From Prochlorococcus sp. AG-402-G06 (GTDB lineage Bacteria > Cyanobacteriota > Cyanobacteriia > PCC-6307 > Cyanobiaceae): 64,000 nucleotides of DNA. The stretch is from the NCBI GenBank assembly GCA_003277985.1, contig QCHR01000006.1:1-64000 (forward strand), read 5' to 3'. Of this stretch, positions 39,199 through 48,171 are shown piece by piece; position 1 is the first letter of the stretch; every line of letters starts with the position of its first letter. Under the pieces are notes generated by a model, which made no database searches, was not told the DNA's origin, and saw only the letters and a list, made by a program, of their open reading frames with translations. Position numbers and translations under genes: made by a program.

Positions 39199-40710
39199 AT
39201 GGAGGAACCTGAGCAACAAAAGAGAGAAAATAAAGTCACTGAAGTAACAACATTACCAGTTCCATTTACGTTAGAAGAAATCAACCAAAATATACTTATT
39301 ACTACGAACACTATTTCCAAACCTTCTAAAAAACAAATAATTAATCAAGCATTTAAATTTCATTCACAAGGAAATATTCAAGCAGCAGCAAAATATTACC
39401 AATATTTTATAGATCAAGGATTTACTGATCACAGGGCTTTTTCTAATTATGGAGTCATCTTACAAAACCTTGGCAAATTTAAAGAAGCAGAACTCTCATA
39501 CCGTAGAGCAATTGAACTAAATCCTAATTTCGCTATGGCGTATTCCAATCTGGGAGTAATATTAACAGAGTTGGGCAAATTACAAGAAGCAGAATTATCC
39601 ACTCGCAAAGCAATTGAACTTAAGCCTGATTACACAGATGCTCATAATACTCTAGGCAATGTATTGAAAAACCTTGGCAAATTTAAAGAAGCAGAACTCT
39701 CATACCGTAAAGCAATTGAACTAAATCCTAATTTCGCTATAGCGTATTCAAATCTGGGAGTAATATTAACAGAGTTGGGCAAATTACAAGAAGCAGAATT
39801 ATCCACTCGCAAAGCAATTGAACTTAAACCTGATTACGCAGATGCTCATAATACTCTAGGCAATGTATTAAAAAACCTTGGCAAATTTCAAGAAGCAGAA
39901 TTATCCACCCGCAAAGCAATTGAACTTAAACCTGATTACGCAGATGCTGCTTGGAACTTGTACGGATTATCGAACAGTATTGAAGAAGCAGAAGAAAAGA
40001 TTAATCTATGCTTGAAAATAGATGAGAATCATGTAAAGGCAAAACCCACTCTAAGTGCTCTGAAATTTCATCAAGGTGATCAATCCTTATTTGAAGATCT
40101 TATAAAATCTAGCTATAAAGATAATCCTATAATTCGTTCTCTTAAATGGGTTTCTACTTTACCGAAGTTACCTGATCTATTTTTTCATAGGTGGGCATTT
40201 TTTGACAGCATGATTGAAAAAAGCAAAACAGATCGTCCATTCTATGAATTTGGTGTTTGGCGGGCAGTTTCATTCAAATATTTAATTAAAATATTCAAGA
40301 ATGGATATGGGTTTGATACTTTTGAAGGATTACCTGAAGACTGGCATAACGAGAGGCAAGGCAACTATTCAGCAGATGGAGTCATTCCTAAAATAAATGG
40401 CGGAACATTTATAGCAGGTAAGTTTGAAGAAACACTACCTAGATTCTTCTCAGTGCCAAGACCTATGGCCTCAATCATAAATTTTGATGCAGATCTTTAT
40501 GCTTCAACTCTATGTGCTCTAAATTATTCAAAGCCTGTCATTGATGAGCATACAATTTTAATATTTGATGAATTTATTACCAATAAAAATTGGGAGCTCG
40601 ACGAATATAAAGCACTAAATGAATTTTGCTCGAATAACAATTTAAGTTATGAAGTCCTGGCAATATCTTATTTTACAAAACAAGTTGCTGTTAAAATATT
40701 TGGTTTATAG
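39199..40710 (+). CDS. TPR family member 7: TPR array + TylF/macrocin-O-methyltransferase-like domain
   Basis: EVTTLPVPFTLEEINQN N-term; C-term FYEFGVWRAVSFKYLIK...GFDTFEGLPEDW...FDADLYASTLCAL...TILIFDEFITN. Confidence 0.82.
   Translation: MEEPEQQKRENKVTEVTTLPVPFTLEEINQNILITTNTISKPSKKQIINQAFKFHSQGNIQAAAKYYQYFIDQGFTDHRAFSNYGVILQNLGKFKEAELSYRRAIELNPNFAMAYSNLGVILTELGKLQEAELSTRKAIELKPDYTDAHNTLGNVLKNLGKFKEAELSYRKAIELNPNFAIAYSNLGVILTELGKLQEAELSTRKAIELKPDYADAHNTLGNVLKNLGKFQEAELSTRKAIELKPDYADAAWNLYGLSNSIEEAEEKINLCLKIDENHVKAKPTLSALKFHQGDQSLFEDLIKSSYKDNPIIRSLKWVSTLPKLPDLFFHRWAFFDSMIEKSKTDRPFYEFGVWRAVSFKYLIKIFKNGYGFDTFEGLPEDWHNERQGNYSADGVIPKINGGTFIAGKFEETLPRFFSVPRPMASIINFDADLYASTLCALNYSKPVIDEHTILIFDEFITNKNWELDEYKALNEFCSNNNLSYEVLAISYFTKQVAVKIFGL
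39466..39884 (+). repeat. Intragenic 204-nt tandem duplication (two TPR units per repeat)
   Basis: aaccttggcaaattt recurs at 39466, 39670 and 39874, exactly 204 nt apart, with near-identical intervening sequence. Confidence 0.9.
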
Positions 40711-40927
40711 TCAATAACTACTAATATGTCGACGTATTAAGTAAATCATATTACATCGTATTTGGCTTTAGTTATTTTGTCCCCTTATCCTACTCCTTTA
40801 ACTAGAGAAATACTTCAAATATCTCCTTTTATGATCTCTCTAAAAGTTTAGAAATGATTTCAGCAAGAGTTAAATAGAATTAGCGTTAGTAGTAAAATAG
40901 GAGATATCACAATGTAGACAAGAAGAA

Positions 40928-42409
40928 ATGGAAGAGCCTAAGAAACAAAAGCAAGAAAAAAAAATAATTAAAACTAAAACATTCACAGTTTCATTTGCTT
41001 TAGAAGATATTCAAGAAAATACTACTATTAATACACATATACCTTCTAAGCATTCTCAGGAACAAATAATAAATAAAGCAATCAATCTTCATGTACAAGG
41101 TAATATTTCTGAAGCAACAAAATATTATCAGCAATTAATCAAGCAAAGGTGTAATGATCACAGAGTATTTTCTAACTATGGAGTCATCTTACACAACCTT
41201 GACAAATTACATGAGGCGGAATTGTCATACCGTAAAGCAATTGAAATCAATCCTGGTTACGCATTAGCGCATTCCAATCTGGGAAATATATTGAGAGATC
41301 TCGGTAAAATACAAGAAGCTGAAATGTCTATACGCAAAGCAATTGAACTTAATCCTCATTGCGCTGACACTTATGGGAATCTTGGAGTCATACTCCTACA
41401 AAAATGTGAGTATAACTTATCAATAAAATATTTTTCAGAAAGTGCTAAGTTGCTTAGAGGTGAAAGTAATAAGGAATTAGATCAAATTAGATCAATAAAA
41501 ATTAGTAAAGCCAAAATAGAACATGATATTGAACAATTTGAATATTTAGTTTCACAAGATTGTGAAAGTCAAAAATTTACTGATCTAGCTCTTTTATATA
41601 AAAAGATAGCGTGTGAAGTTAATTGGCCATCTGAAACTCAATTGATTACTCTCGGTGATAAATATATAAATCTTCTAAAGTATAGTTATAATCGATTATT
41701 ACATCAAATAGAAGGTCATCAATTAGAAAAAGGGGTCATCAATAATTCTTTAGACGTGAAAAAGATTACAACTAATTATTTTGATCATGAGTTCGGATTA
41801 ACTTATATTGATAATTTATTAAGTCCTCAAGCTCTGAAGTCGCTTCGTAAATTTATGCTTGGAAGTACTATTTGGTTTGATATTAAACCAAATGGATATA
41901 TTGGAGCATATTTGAAAGAGGGTTTAGCTAATCCTTTGATTCTACAAATAGCAGATGAGTTGAAAAAAAAATTCCCAAAAATATTTAAAGATTATCCTAT
42001 AAACCAAATCTGGGCTTTCAAATACGATAGCCGATCTAAACAATCTAATTCATCTCTTAAAGGCATCAAAGTTCACGCAGATTTCGCAGCCGTCAATGTA
42101 AATTTTTGGATTACTCCTAACGAAGCGAACTTAAATTCTGATTCTGGTGGATTAATCGTATACGACGTAGAAGCTCCAAAAGAGTGGGGTTTTAACACTT
42201 TTAATAATGATGAGAAAAGAATCAGAGAAGAGCTAAAAAAAAGTAAAGGAGGCACAAAAATTATTCCTTATAATGAAAATCGTGCTGTCATTTTTAATTC
42301 AAATTTATTTCATGAAACTGATAACTATGAATTCAAAGAAGGGTATGAGAATCGTCGAATCAATATCACGATGTTATTTGGAATGAGAAGTAATAATCAA
42401 ACTGATTAA
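40928..42409 (+). CDS. TPR family member 8: short TPR array + 2OG-Fe(II)-oxygenase-like domain
   Basis: KTKTFTVSFALEDIQEN N-term; C-term HADFAAVNVNFWITPNEANLNSDSGGLIVYDVEAP...NENRAVIFNSNLFHETD. Confidence 0.83.
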   Translation: MEEPKKQKQEKKIIKTKTFTVSFALEDIQENTTINTHIPSKHSQEQIINKAINLHVQGNISEATKYYQQLIKQRCNDHRVFSNYGVILHNLDKLHEAELSYRKAIEINPGYALAHSNLGNILRDLGKIQEAEMSIRKAIELNPHCADTYGNLGVILLQKCEYNLSIKYFSESAKLLRGESNKELDQIRSIKISKAKIEHDIEQFEYLVSQDCESQKFTDLALLYKKIACEVNWPSETQLITLGDKYINLLKYSYNRLLHQIEGHQLEKGVINNSLDVKKITTNYFDHEFGLTYIDNLLSPQALKSLRKFMLGSTIWFDIKPNGYIGAYLKEGLANPLILQIADELKKKFPKIFKDYPINQIWAFKYDSRSKQSNSSLKGIKVHADFAAVNVNFWITPNEANLNSDSGGLIVYDVEAPKEWGFNTFNNDEKRIREELKKSKGGTKIIPYNENRAVIFNSNLFHETDNYEFKEGYENRRINITMLFGMRSNNQTD

Positions 42410-42461
42410 ATCTATAATTCCGCAAAATTGCTATGAAGAATATAAATTGAACAAATTTTAT

Positions 42462-42512
42462 CCCTATAACTATATTCTATAGACATATTATTGCCATTCA
42501 ATAATCCTGCGC
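42462..42512 (-). repeat. Degenerate guaA 3'-end copy g3
   Basis: tataactatattctatagacatattattgccattcaataatcctgcgcaaaagagcact versus guaA end and copy g5 (gcaaaagagcaccc). Confidence 0.65.
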
Positions 42513-42554
42513 AAAAGAGCACTCTCATCGCAGGTATAACAGACCACCTCATCA

Positions 42555-42735
42555 GCATGTATTAGTTTCTCGTAGTTATCGAACTAGTGGAGGAAGTTGT
42601 AGTTCAGGTAATGCAACTACAGGTGGATTGATTGGAGATAGTCTTGCTGCTGCAATCTCCAAGAAAGATGATTATGCATGGTCTATTCCACTTGGTGCTG
42701 TTCTTGGCATGGGCATTACCAAAGCCGATTGCTAA
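42555..42735 (+). pseudogene. 3' fragment of a Gly/Ser-rich ORF lacking a start
   Basis: Frame reads HQHVLVSRSYRTSGGSCSSGNATTGGLIGDSLAAAISKKDDYAWSIPLGAVLGMGITKADC*, immediately after guaA copy g3. Confidence 0.45.
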
Positions 42736-42935
42736 TTAAGAATAATTTCTGATGCTTCATCGTTCTGGATTTAATTAGAGAAGGACAATGAGTAGGTATT
42801 TAATGATTGATAGAACTCGTCAAAGGTCGCCACTTTTTATTCTTGGATCCTTTATTCTTGTCCCTATTTTGAAACTTCTCATCAGTTTGTCTTTTTAGTA
42901 GTGACAAAAAGGGCAGACAGGAGTAGAAAAGAAAT

Positions 42936-43009
42936 AACAGAACAACTCCTCACACAATAGTTCTGTTGTAAAAAGGCACTCGACTTCGCGTAAGTAGGGT
43001 GCTTTTTTA
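42936..43009 (+). ncRNA. Yfr1/Yfr10-like sRNA candidate 3
   Basis: aacagaac-aactcctcacacaata-gttctgtt hairpin + gcactcgactt...agtagggtgctttttt terminator. Confidence 0.75.
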
Positions 43010-43095
43010 ATGGTTGATTTTATAGAATTGGCACATGTGACAGTTGAGAAACTCATCTGATAACACTTGAGACCCCTAATTGCGTCTAATAAGTT

Positions 43096-43196
43096 GATTT
43101 TGTGAGGAGTTGAGATCCTCCGCAGTGGAAACAAGGAAACACTTGCGCCTGATCTCACAAAGAAACCGCCCTAACAGAACTGGGCGGTTTTTTTGT
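43096..43196 (+). ncRNA. Yfr2-family-like sRNA candidate 2
   Basis: gattttgtgaggagttgagatcctccgcagtggaaacaaggaaacacttgcgcctgatctcacaa + accgccc..gggcggttttttt terminator. Confidence 0.78.
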
Positions 43197-43216
43197 GCCT
43201 TTTCTAGAGTGGTCTA

Positions 43217-43330
43217 ATGATATTTCCACCTCCCCAAGTTGTTTTTGGATTACTGCTTTTAAGCACAGCAGTAGTTTTGATTTTTGATATCAGATATAAC
43301 CCATTCGGAAACAGCGAGGACGATATCTAA
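43217..43330 (+). CDS. Unlisted 37-aa small membrane protein candidate (block A copy 1)
   Basis: MIFPPPQVVFGLLLLSTAVVLIFDIRYNPFGNSEDDI*; identical in block A copy 2. Confidence 0.55.
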   Translation: MIFPPPQVVFGLLLLSTAVVLIFDIRYNPFGNSEDDI

Positions 43331-43383
43331 TTAGGAATTTTTTCGGATGCAGAACCTTTGTGAAATTGATTAGAAAAGGAAAA

Positions 43384-43466
43384 GCAGAACAACTCCTTAC
43401 CAAAATTAGTTCTGTAAATGAAGAGAGGGACTCAAGGTCGCTGAAGCAGCAGGGTCCCTTTCTTAA
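43384..43466 (+). ncRNA. Degenerate Yfr1/Yfr10-like element 4
   Basis: cagaac-aactccttaccaaaatta-gttctg hairpin + agggact..gggtccctttctt terminator; the conserved loop motif is altered. Confidence 0.55.
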
Positions 43467-43495
43467 TGTAGATTTTGAAATATTGAGGCAAAAAA

Positions 43496-43550
43496 ATGAT
43501 TTTTGATCTTCTCAAACTAATCCTCAGAAAGCACAAAGATTATTAGGTAG
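43496..43550 (+). CDS. Micro-ORF of 16 aa, MIFDLLKLILRKHKDY*
   Basis: Paralog at 52737-52802 encodes MMILDLLKLILRKHKDYWVVG*; several codon differences are synonymous (cta/ctc, atc/att, aag/aaa). Confidence 0.4.
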
Positions 43551-43607
43551 GGGTTAAACAGGAGTTTTTTCTCATGTGTATTTGATTTCAATTTGGTAAA
43601 AATGAAT

Positions 43608-43720
43608 TAGGAGTTCTAGCACTTCCGATCCAGTAGATGGTTGGTTAGTCAGGGTGGAAAGTTCGGATGGATACAAGAGTGCTGAACTCATAGGGGGTGA
43701 CCAAAATCTCACCCCCTTCT
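43608..43720 (+). ncRNA. Candidate ncRNA family X, copy 2
   Basis: ggagttctagcacttccgatccag...gtcagggtggaaaGTTCGGatggatacaagagtgCTGAACtcatagggggtgaccaaaatctcacccccttctt; stem kept through a G-U pair versus copy 1. Confidence 0.6.
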
Positions 43721-43996
43721 TCATGGGAATTAGAAGGAAAGCACTACCTCAACCGAACATCAGGTCTGGAATATTTCTTTTAAATTAATCTCAAGTTGGT
43801 GGCGTAATACGGAAGCATCATCAATCCAGATCGGGGGACAGTAGCCGAAATCCTGTCCTCTCTTCGCAAATTCAAAAAAGTTCTTTAGGTCTGCACTTTT
43901 TTTGAGAGACCCGAATGAATTGAATGTTCATTCTTTTCCCTTAAAAAAAACCTCCTCACAAAGTTTTAGTTAACCCTTCATCGAGAGAATTTTTAT

Positions 43997-44113
43997 ATGA
44001 ATTCATCTAATACAGCAGCATTTGAAAAGAAGGCATTTAAGTTTCTTCCTTATCTTATTTTAGGAAAAATTATATTTGCCGCTTGGTTTATCTCTTACTT
44101 GGTGCAACTCTAA
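43997..44113 (+). CDS. Unlisted 38-aa small membrane protein candidate
   Basis: MNSSNTAAFEKKAFKFLPYLILGKIIFAAWFISYLVQL*. Confidence 0.45.
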   Translation: MNSSNTAAFEKKAFKFLPYLILGKIIFAAWFISYLVQL

Positions 44114-44314
44114 CTTTTGTTTAGCTGAAATTGAGTACAACACATTCGGTCATAGCAAAGACAAGATCTGATTAGAAATAATTATCTTGAACATCTTGCC
44201 GTAACCAGTACATTTGTATTAGTGTAGCTCCATCATCAAAAGCAAGGAAACCACGAAGTGAGCATCGTGGTTTTTTGTCTCTTCTTTTCGATGACTTCAT
44301 CAGAAATCAGTTAC

Positions 44315-44590
44315 ATGAATCAACCAATCAGAAAAGCATTGCCAACACCAACAGGATGTTTAGTCGCACCTAGTAGAGATTTTTGTCTGTTCTTTATTCG
44401 TGATCCGAAATCGGTGATGGTTGCACCTACTGTGTTCACACAACTTTGGTATTGCACTGTAAAAGGCATGCCAATCAAATTAAAGAACACAAGAAGACTG
44501 GACTATGAATCTGCCCATGAGACATGGAATGAATTGCTCTCTAATGATTGGAAATTGGTAGAGCATCAAATTAATGATTCTGCTGCTTAA
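44315..44590 (+). CDS. DUF1651-like picocyanobacterial protein (block B copy 1)
   Basis: MNQPIRKALPTPTGCLVAPSRDFCLFFIRDP...LKNTRRLDYESAHETWNELLSNDWKLVEHQ; paralog at 54292-54567. Confidence 0.6.
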   Translation: MNQPIRKALPTPTGCLVAPSRDFCLFFIRDPKSVMVAPTVFTQLWYCTVKGMPIKLKNTRRLDYESAHETWNELLSNDWKLVEHQINDSAA

Positions 44591-44776
44591 TTATCGAATC
44601 AGATATCTAAGAATCCCAACCAGAGCGATAGCAATAATTCCATAAGTCCAGACGGAACCACTATTTCTTGACACACGTTCCATCCAATCTGGAAGACCAT
44701 TATTCTCGATGATGAATAGATAAAGCAATCCCAAAATCATTACTGGGATAACAAGTGCATAAATGAAACTCAACAT
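44591..44776 (-). CDS. 61-aa small membrane protein (block B copy 1)
   Basis: MLSFIYALVIPVMILGLLYLFIIENNGLPDWMERVSRNSGSVWTYGIIAIALVGILRYLIR; near-identical paralog at 54568-54753. Confidence 0.7.
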   Translation of the reverse strand: MLSFIYALVIPVMILGLLYLFIIENNGLPDWMERVSRNSGSVWTYGIIAIALVGILRYLIR

Positions 44777-44824
44777 CTATGGATTATGATTAGTGATTAG
44801 AAAATTAGATTCAGGGATTTCTAA

Positions 44825-45142
44825 ATGAATAACTATCAAAATGTAGATGTTGATAAATTAGCAAATATTTATTTTAAAGGTAAAGTTATTAGTCGGAATA
44901 TCTTTTTAAAAGATGGTTCAAAAAAAACATTAGGAGTGATGTTGGAGGGTGGATATGAATTTAAAACTGCATCAAGAGAACTAATGGAAATCCATTCTGG
45001 AAAACTAAATGTAAAACTCGCAGGTGATCAAGATTGGACACTAATAACAGAGGGTATGGATTTTAATGTCCCCAAAAATTCTTCATTTTGTTTAGAGGTT
45101 TCAGAATTAGTAAACTACACATGCTCTTATTTTGATGATTAA
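44825..45142 (+). CDS. ppnP: Pyrimidine/purine nucleoside phosphorylase, PpnP (DUF1255) family
   Basis: YFKGKVISR...KKTLGVMLEGGYEFKTASRELMEIHSGKLNVKLAGDQDW...GMDFNVPKNSSFCLEVSELVNYTCSY. Confidence 0.85.
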   Translation: MNNYQNVDVDKLANIYFKGKVISRNIFLKDGSKKTLGVMLEGGYEFKTASRELMEIHSGKLNVKLAGDQDWTLITEGMDFNVPKNSSFCLEVSELVNYTCSYFDD

Positions 45143-45147
45143 AAAAA

Positions 45148-45213
45148 TTAGAGCAGGGATACACTTGCGACTGATCTTCAAAAAGACCTGCTCTAGGGCA
45201 ATTTTTTTGTATC
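45148..45213 (+). ncRNA. Partial Yfr2-like element
   Basis: gagcagggatacacttgcgactgatcttcaaaaagacctgctctagggcaattttttt: 3' half of the Yfr2-like pattern plus terminator. Confidence 0.4.
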
Positions 45214-45293
45214 TTTTTAAATAGTTAACACCAAAAAATATGTAGAAAATTATACATCAGCAACAAATTCTTAGAAATCAAAATACGACTACG

Positions 45294-45470
45294 AAGTGTA
45301 GAGAAAATGAACTATCTACGAAGTTTTTACAAAGAAGGTAACAAGGTGACACGTGGAAGTGACATTTAAAAATCCTTGTCAATCCGTCACGTAATATTTC
45401 GTGTGGAAGGGTGTTTTTGATTGGTGGACAATGTTTTACTGCCCTAAACTATTCCAACTCAATAGTCCCT
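45294..45470 (-). repeat. Degenerate guaA downstream/3'-end copy g4
   Basis: gtgtagagaaaatgaactatctacgaagtttttacaaagaaggtaacaaggtgacacgtgga (versus 54841-54903) ... attccaactcaatagtccct. Confidence 0.7.
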
Positions 45471-45716
45471 ACCAACAAGAATGATGATATAACTGATTTC
45501 TTAAGGGTTATTTGATCGTGACAAACTGAAGAAGTGCAGTGATGGACAGAATTTGTTCGAATCTATGAATTGATTGCCTGAATAATCATATAAAGTTCAT
45601 TGAAAATATTTATTAATCTTCCTCTATAAGTAGTAAATGATTTTTAGAAAAAATTAATAAGAGACTAGTTTAGCGGTAGGATCGCCAACAACAAAAGAGA
45701 GAAAATATAAGAGAAG

Positions 45717-47690
45717 ATGAATGATTCTGGTCAAAAAGGGGAAAGAAAGAAGACAGTTTATGAAATCAAAACATTTACAGTTCCATTTGCTTTAGATGAA
45801 ATCAAAACCAATATTACTGTTAATACCAATAGTCCTTCTAAAGAACAAATAATTAATCAAGCATTTAAGTTCCATTCACAAGGAAATCTTCCAGAAGCAT
45901 CAAAATATTATCAATATTGTGTTGAGCAAGGATTCAAAGATTACAGAGTTTTTTCTAATTATGGAGTGATATTGAAAGATCTTGGAAACTTACAAGAAGC
46001 AGAATTGTCATGCCGCAAAGCAATTGAAATTAAACCTGATTTCGCAGATGCGCATTTAAATCTGGGAATCATATTGAAAGATCTTGGCAAATTACAAGAA
46101 GCATTTGATTCTTATCTAAAAGCAATTGATATAAATCCAACACTTTCTAATATTTATGCATCAATAACCAGATTTCTAAAAGATTCAGATCCATCCAAAT
46201 TAAATAAAGCAAAATTAAAAAATATAATAAATATTCTGCTAGAAAAAAATAATATTTCCCATAAGGAATTAACAAGAGCATTTAACTTTATATATATCAA
46301 TGAAATAATCTTTAGTCTAGAAAAAAAAAACTTAGACTTTTCAAATACAGATATACTTGCAAATAAAAAAATCATAATTAATGCACTTAAAAAGATAACT
46401 TTTAAGGATATTAGATTAGAGAAAGTTCTAACCGATATAAGAAAATATTTATGCAATAAAATTACCAAACATAAAGAAGAAATACGTGACTATGAATTAC
46501 AATTTATTATTGCATTAGGAGAACAATGCTTCCTAAATGAATATGTTTACTCTCTCAGTAAGGAAGAAGAAGTATCTCTAAAAACCATCATCAAAAGATG
46601 TCAAGATAATGAATTAAGTGAATCATATATTTCAATTTTATCTTGTTATTTTCCACTATATAAACTTCTTGATCAAATACCATTGTTAAAATCTTTTAAT
46701 TCTTCTAATCAAAGTTTCAAAGAACTAATAAAGTGCCAAATAACAGAACCTCTTAAAGAAATTGAGTTAGCTAAAAACATTAAGAAGCTAGGGTCAATTA
46801 ATGATAATATTTCTCTAAAAGTAAAATCTCAATACGAAGAAAATCCATATCCTAGATGGAGGTATGGAAATCATTCAGAAAGTCAAAAGATATCTATTGT
46901 GCAAGCAATTAATAATGAAATCAATCCTAATTATATAAGACAAAATATAGATAATAATCAATTAAAAGTTCTTATTGCTGGATGTGGAACAGGTAATCAA
47001 ATTTTACAAACACAAAGATATAAAAACTCGCAAATAACTGCTATAGATTTAAGTTTATCTAGTCTTGGTTATGCTCAAAGGAAAATAAATGAACTGAAAA
47101 TTAATAACGTTGAATTGATTGAAATGGATATATTAGAAGTTATTTTACTGGGAGAACAATTTGACATTATTGAATGTGCAGGTGTATTACATCATATGGA
47201 TAATCCTTCAAAAGGGTTACAAGCATTAGTAGGTGTTTTAAAAAACAATGGTTTTCTTAAATTAGGTTTATATAGCGAACTAGCACGGAAAGATATTGTT
47301 GAAGCAAAAAATTATATTGCTCGCAAAAACCTAAAACCAACTACAACTGAAATTCGTAGATTCAGAAAAGATGTAATTTCTGGAAGTCACCCAGAGATTG
47401 AAAATCTTCAAATGAGATCTAGTTTTTATTCAACATCAGAATGCCGTGATCTTTGCTTTCACGCACAGGAACATAGATTTACCATTCATCAACTACAAGA
47501 AACTCTCACATCTAATGGATTAAAGTTTCTTGGATTCTTACTCCAAAAACCAGTTAAAAATCTCTATAAGAATTATTTCCCAGAAGATAAAACCCAAACC
47601 AAATTACAAAACTGGGCAACGTTTGAAGAAAAACATCCCAACACTTTCAGAGCGATGTATCAATTCTGGGTATCTAAAAAGGAGAGTTAA
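45717..47690 (+). CDS. TPR family member 9: short TPR array + class I SAM methyltransferase
   Basis: EIKTFTVPFALDEIKTN N-term; QYEENPYPRWRY...VLIAGCGTGNQILQTQRYKNSQITAIDLS...FDIIECAGVLHHM. Confidence 0.85.
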   Translation: MNDSGQKGERKKTVYEIKTFTVPFALDEIKTNITVNTNSPSKEQIINQAFKFHSQGNLPEASKYYQYCVEQGFKDYRVFSNYGVILKDLGNLQEAELSCRKAIEIKPDFADAHLNLGIILKDLGKLQEAFDSYLKAIDINPTLSNIYASITRFLKDSDPSKLNKAKLKNIINILLEKNNISHKELTRAFNFIYINEIIFSLEKKNLDFSNTDILANKKIIINALKKITFKDIRLEKVLTDIRKYLCNKITKHKEEIRDYELQFIIALGEQCFLNEYVYSLSKEEEVSLKTIIKRCQDNELSESYISILSCYFPLYKLLDQIPLLKSFNSSNQSFKELIKCQITEPLKEIELAKNIKKLGSINDNISLKVKSQYEENPYPRWRYGNHSESQKISIVQAINNEINPNYIRQNIDNNQLKVLIAGCGTGNQILQTQRYKNSQITAIDLSLSSLGYAQRKINELKINNVELIEMDILEVILLGEQFDIIECAGVLHHMDNPSKGLQALVGVLKNNGFLKLGLYSELARKDIVEAKNYIARKNLKPTTTEIRRFRKDVISGSHPEIENLQMRSSFYSTSECRDLCFHAQEHRFTIHQLQETLTSNGLKFLGFLLQKPVKNLYKNYFPEDKTQTKLQNWATFEEKHPNTFRAMYQFWVSKKES

Positions 47691-47729
47691 CAACTTCCAC
47701 AGAAAAAATATTTAATCATTCAGAGAAAA

Positions 47730-47925
47730 ATATCTTTCGACGATTTCTCCATGAAGACGCTGACAAGGTCACAAAACAAGCCCGTGACAAACACGGGGGT
47801 TTAAATCCTTGTTAATTCATCACTGAATATGAGGAGGCGAACTTATGACGAACCCTATTTTTCAGACTATATCTACCTTTTTATAGATTATTCATTCCCA
47901 CTCAATAGTCCATCGCAAAAGAGCA
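47730..47925 (-). repeat. Degenerate guaA 3'-end copy g5 with flank
   Basis: cgacgatttctccatgaagacgctgacaaggtcacaaaac ... actatatctacctttttatagattattcattcccactcaatagtcc; reverse complement ggactattgagtgggaatga parallels guaA ggaactatagagtgggagtga. Confidence 0.85.
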
Positions 47926-48171
47926 CCCTTAAACCCCAGGCATAGCAATGGGTTTCATCTTTACACATAGCACGTAAAACCCATGTAAAACACAGTTGTG
48001 CCAATGGATTACAAGGAAAAATATACTAGCTGATACTTTTGTAGAGAAATAATATACAGACTTAATTTTTATTCTCCCTCTATAAATGGTCAATGATTCC
48101 AGAAAGAATTAATAAGAATTGAAATTAATAGTAAAATCAAAGGAACCAAGAGAGAAGAAAGATAAAAGAAG

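Larger units (their letters stand above)
42876..43468. repeat. Duplicated block A (copy 1) of about 590 bp; copy 2 at 51143-51730
   Basis: Near-identical over Yfr10-like, Yfr2-like, 37-aa ORF and a second Yfr10-like element. Confidence 0.95.

Noticed and set aside
42895-43158. Listed minus-strand ORF of 87 aa (and twin at 51161-51421)
   Set aside because: It runs antisense across the Yfr10-like and Yfr2-like RNA genes and their terminators; conservation is explained by the RNA duplication.
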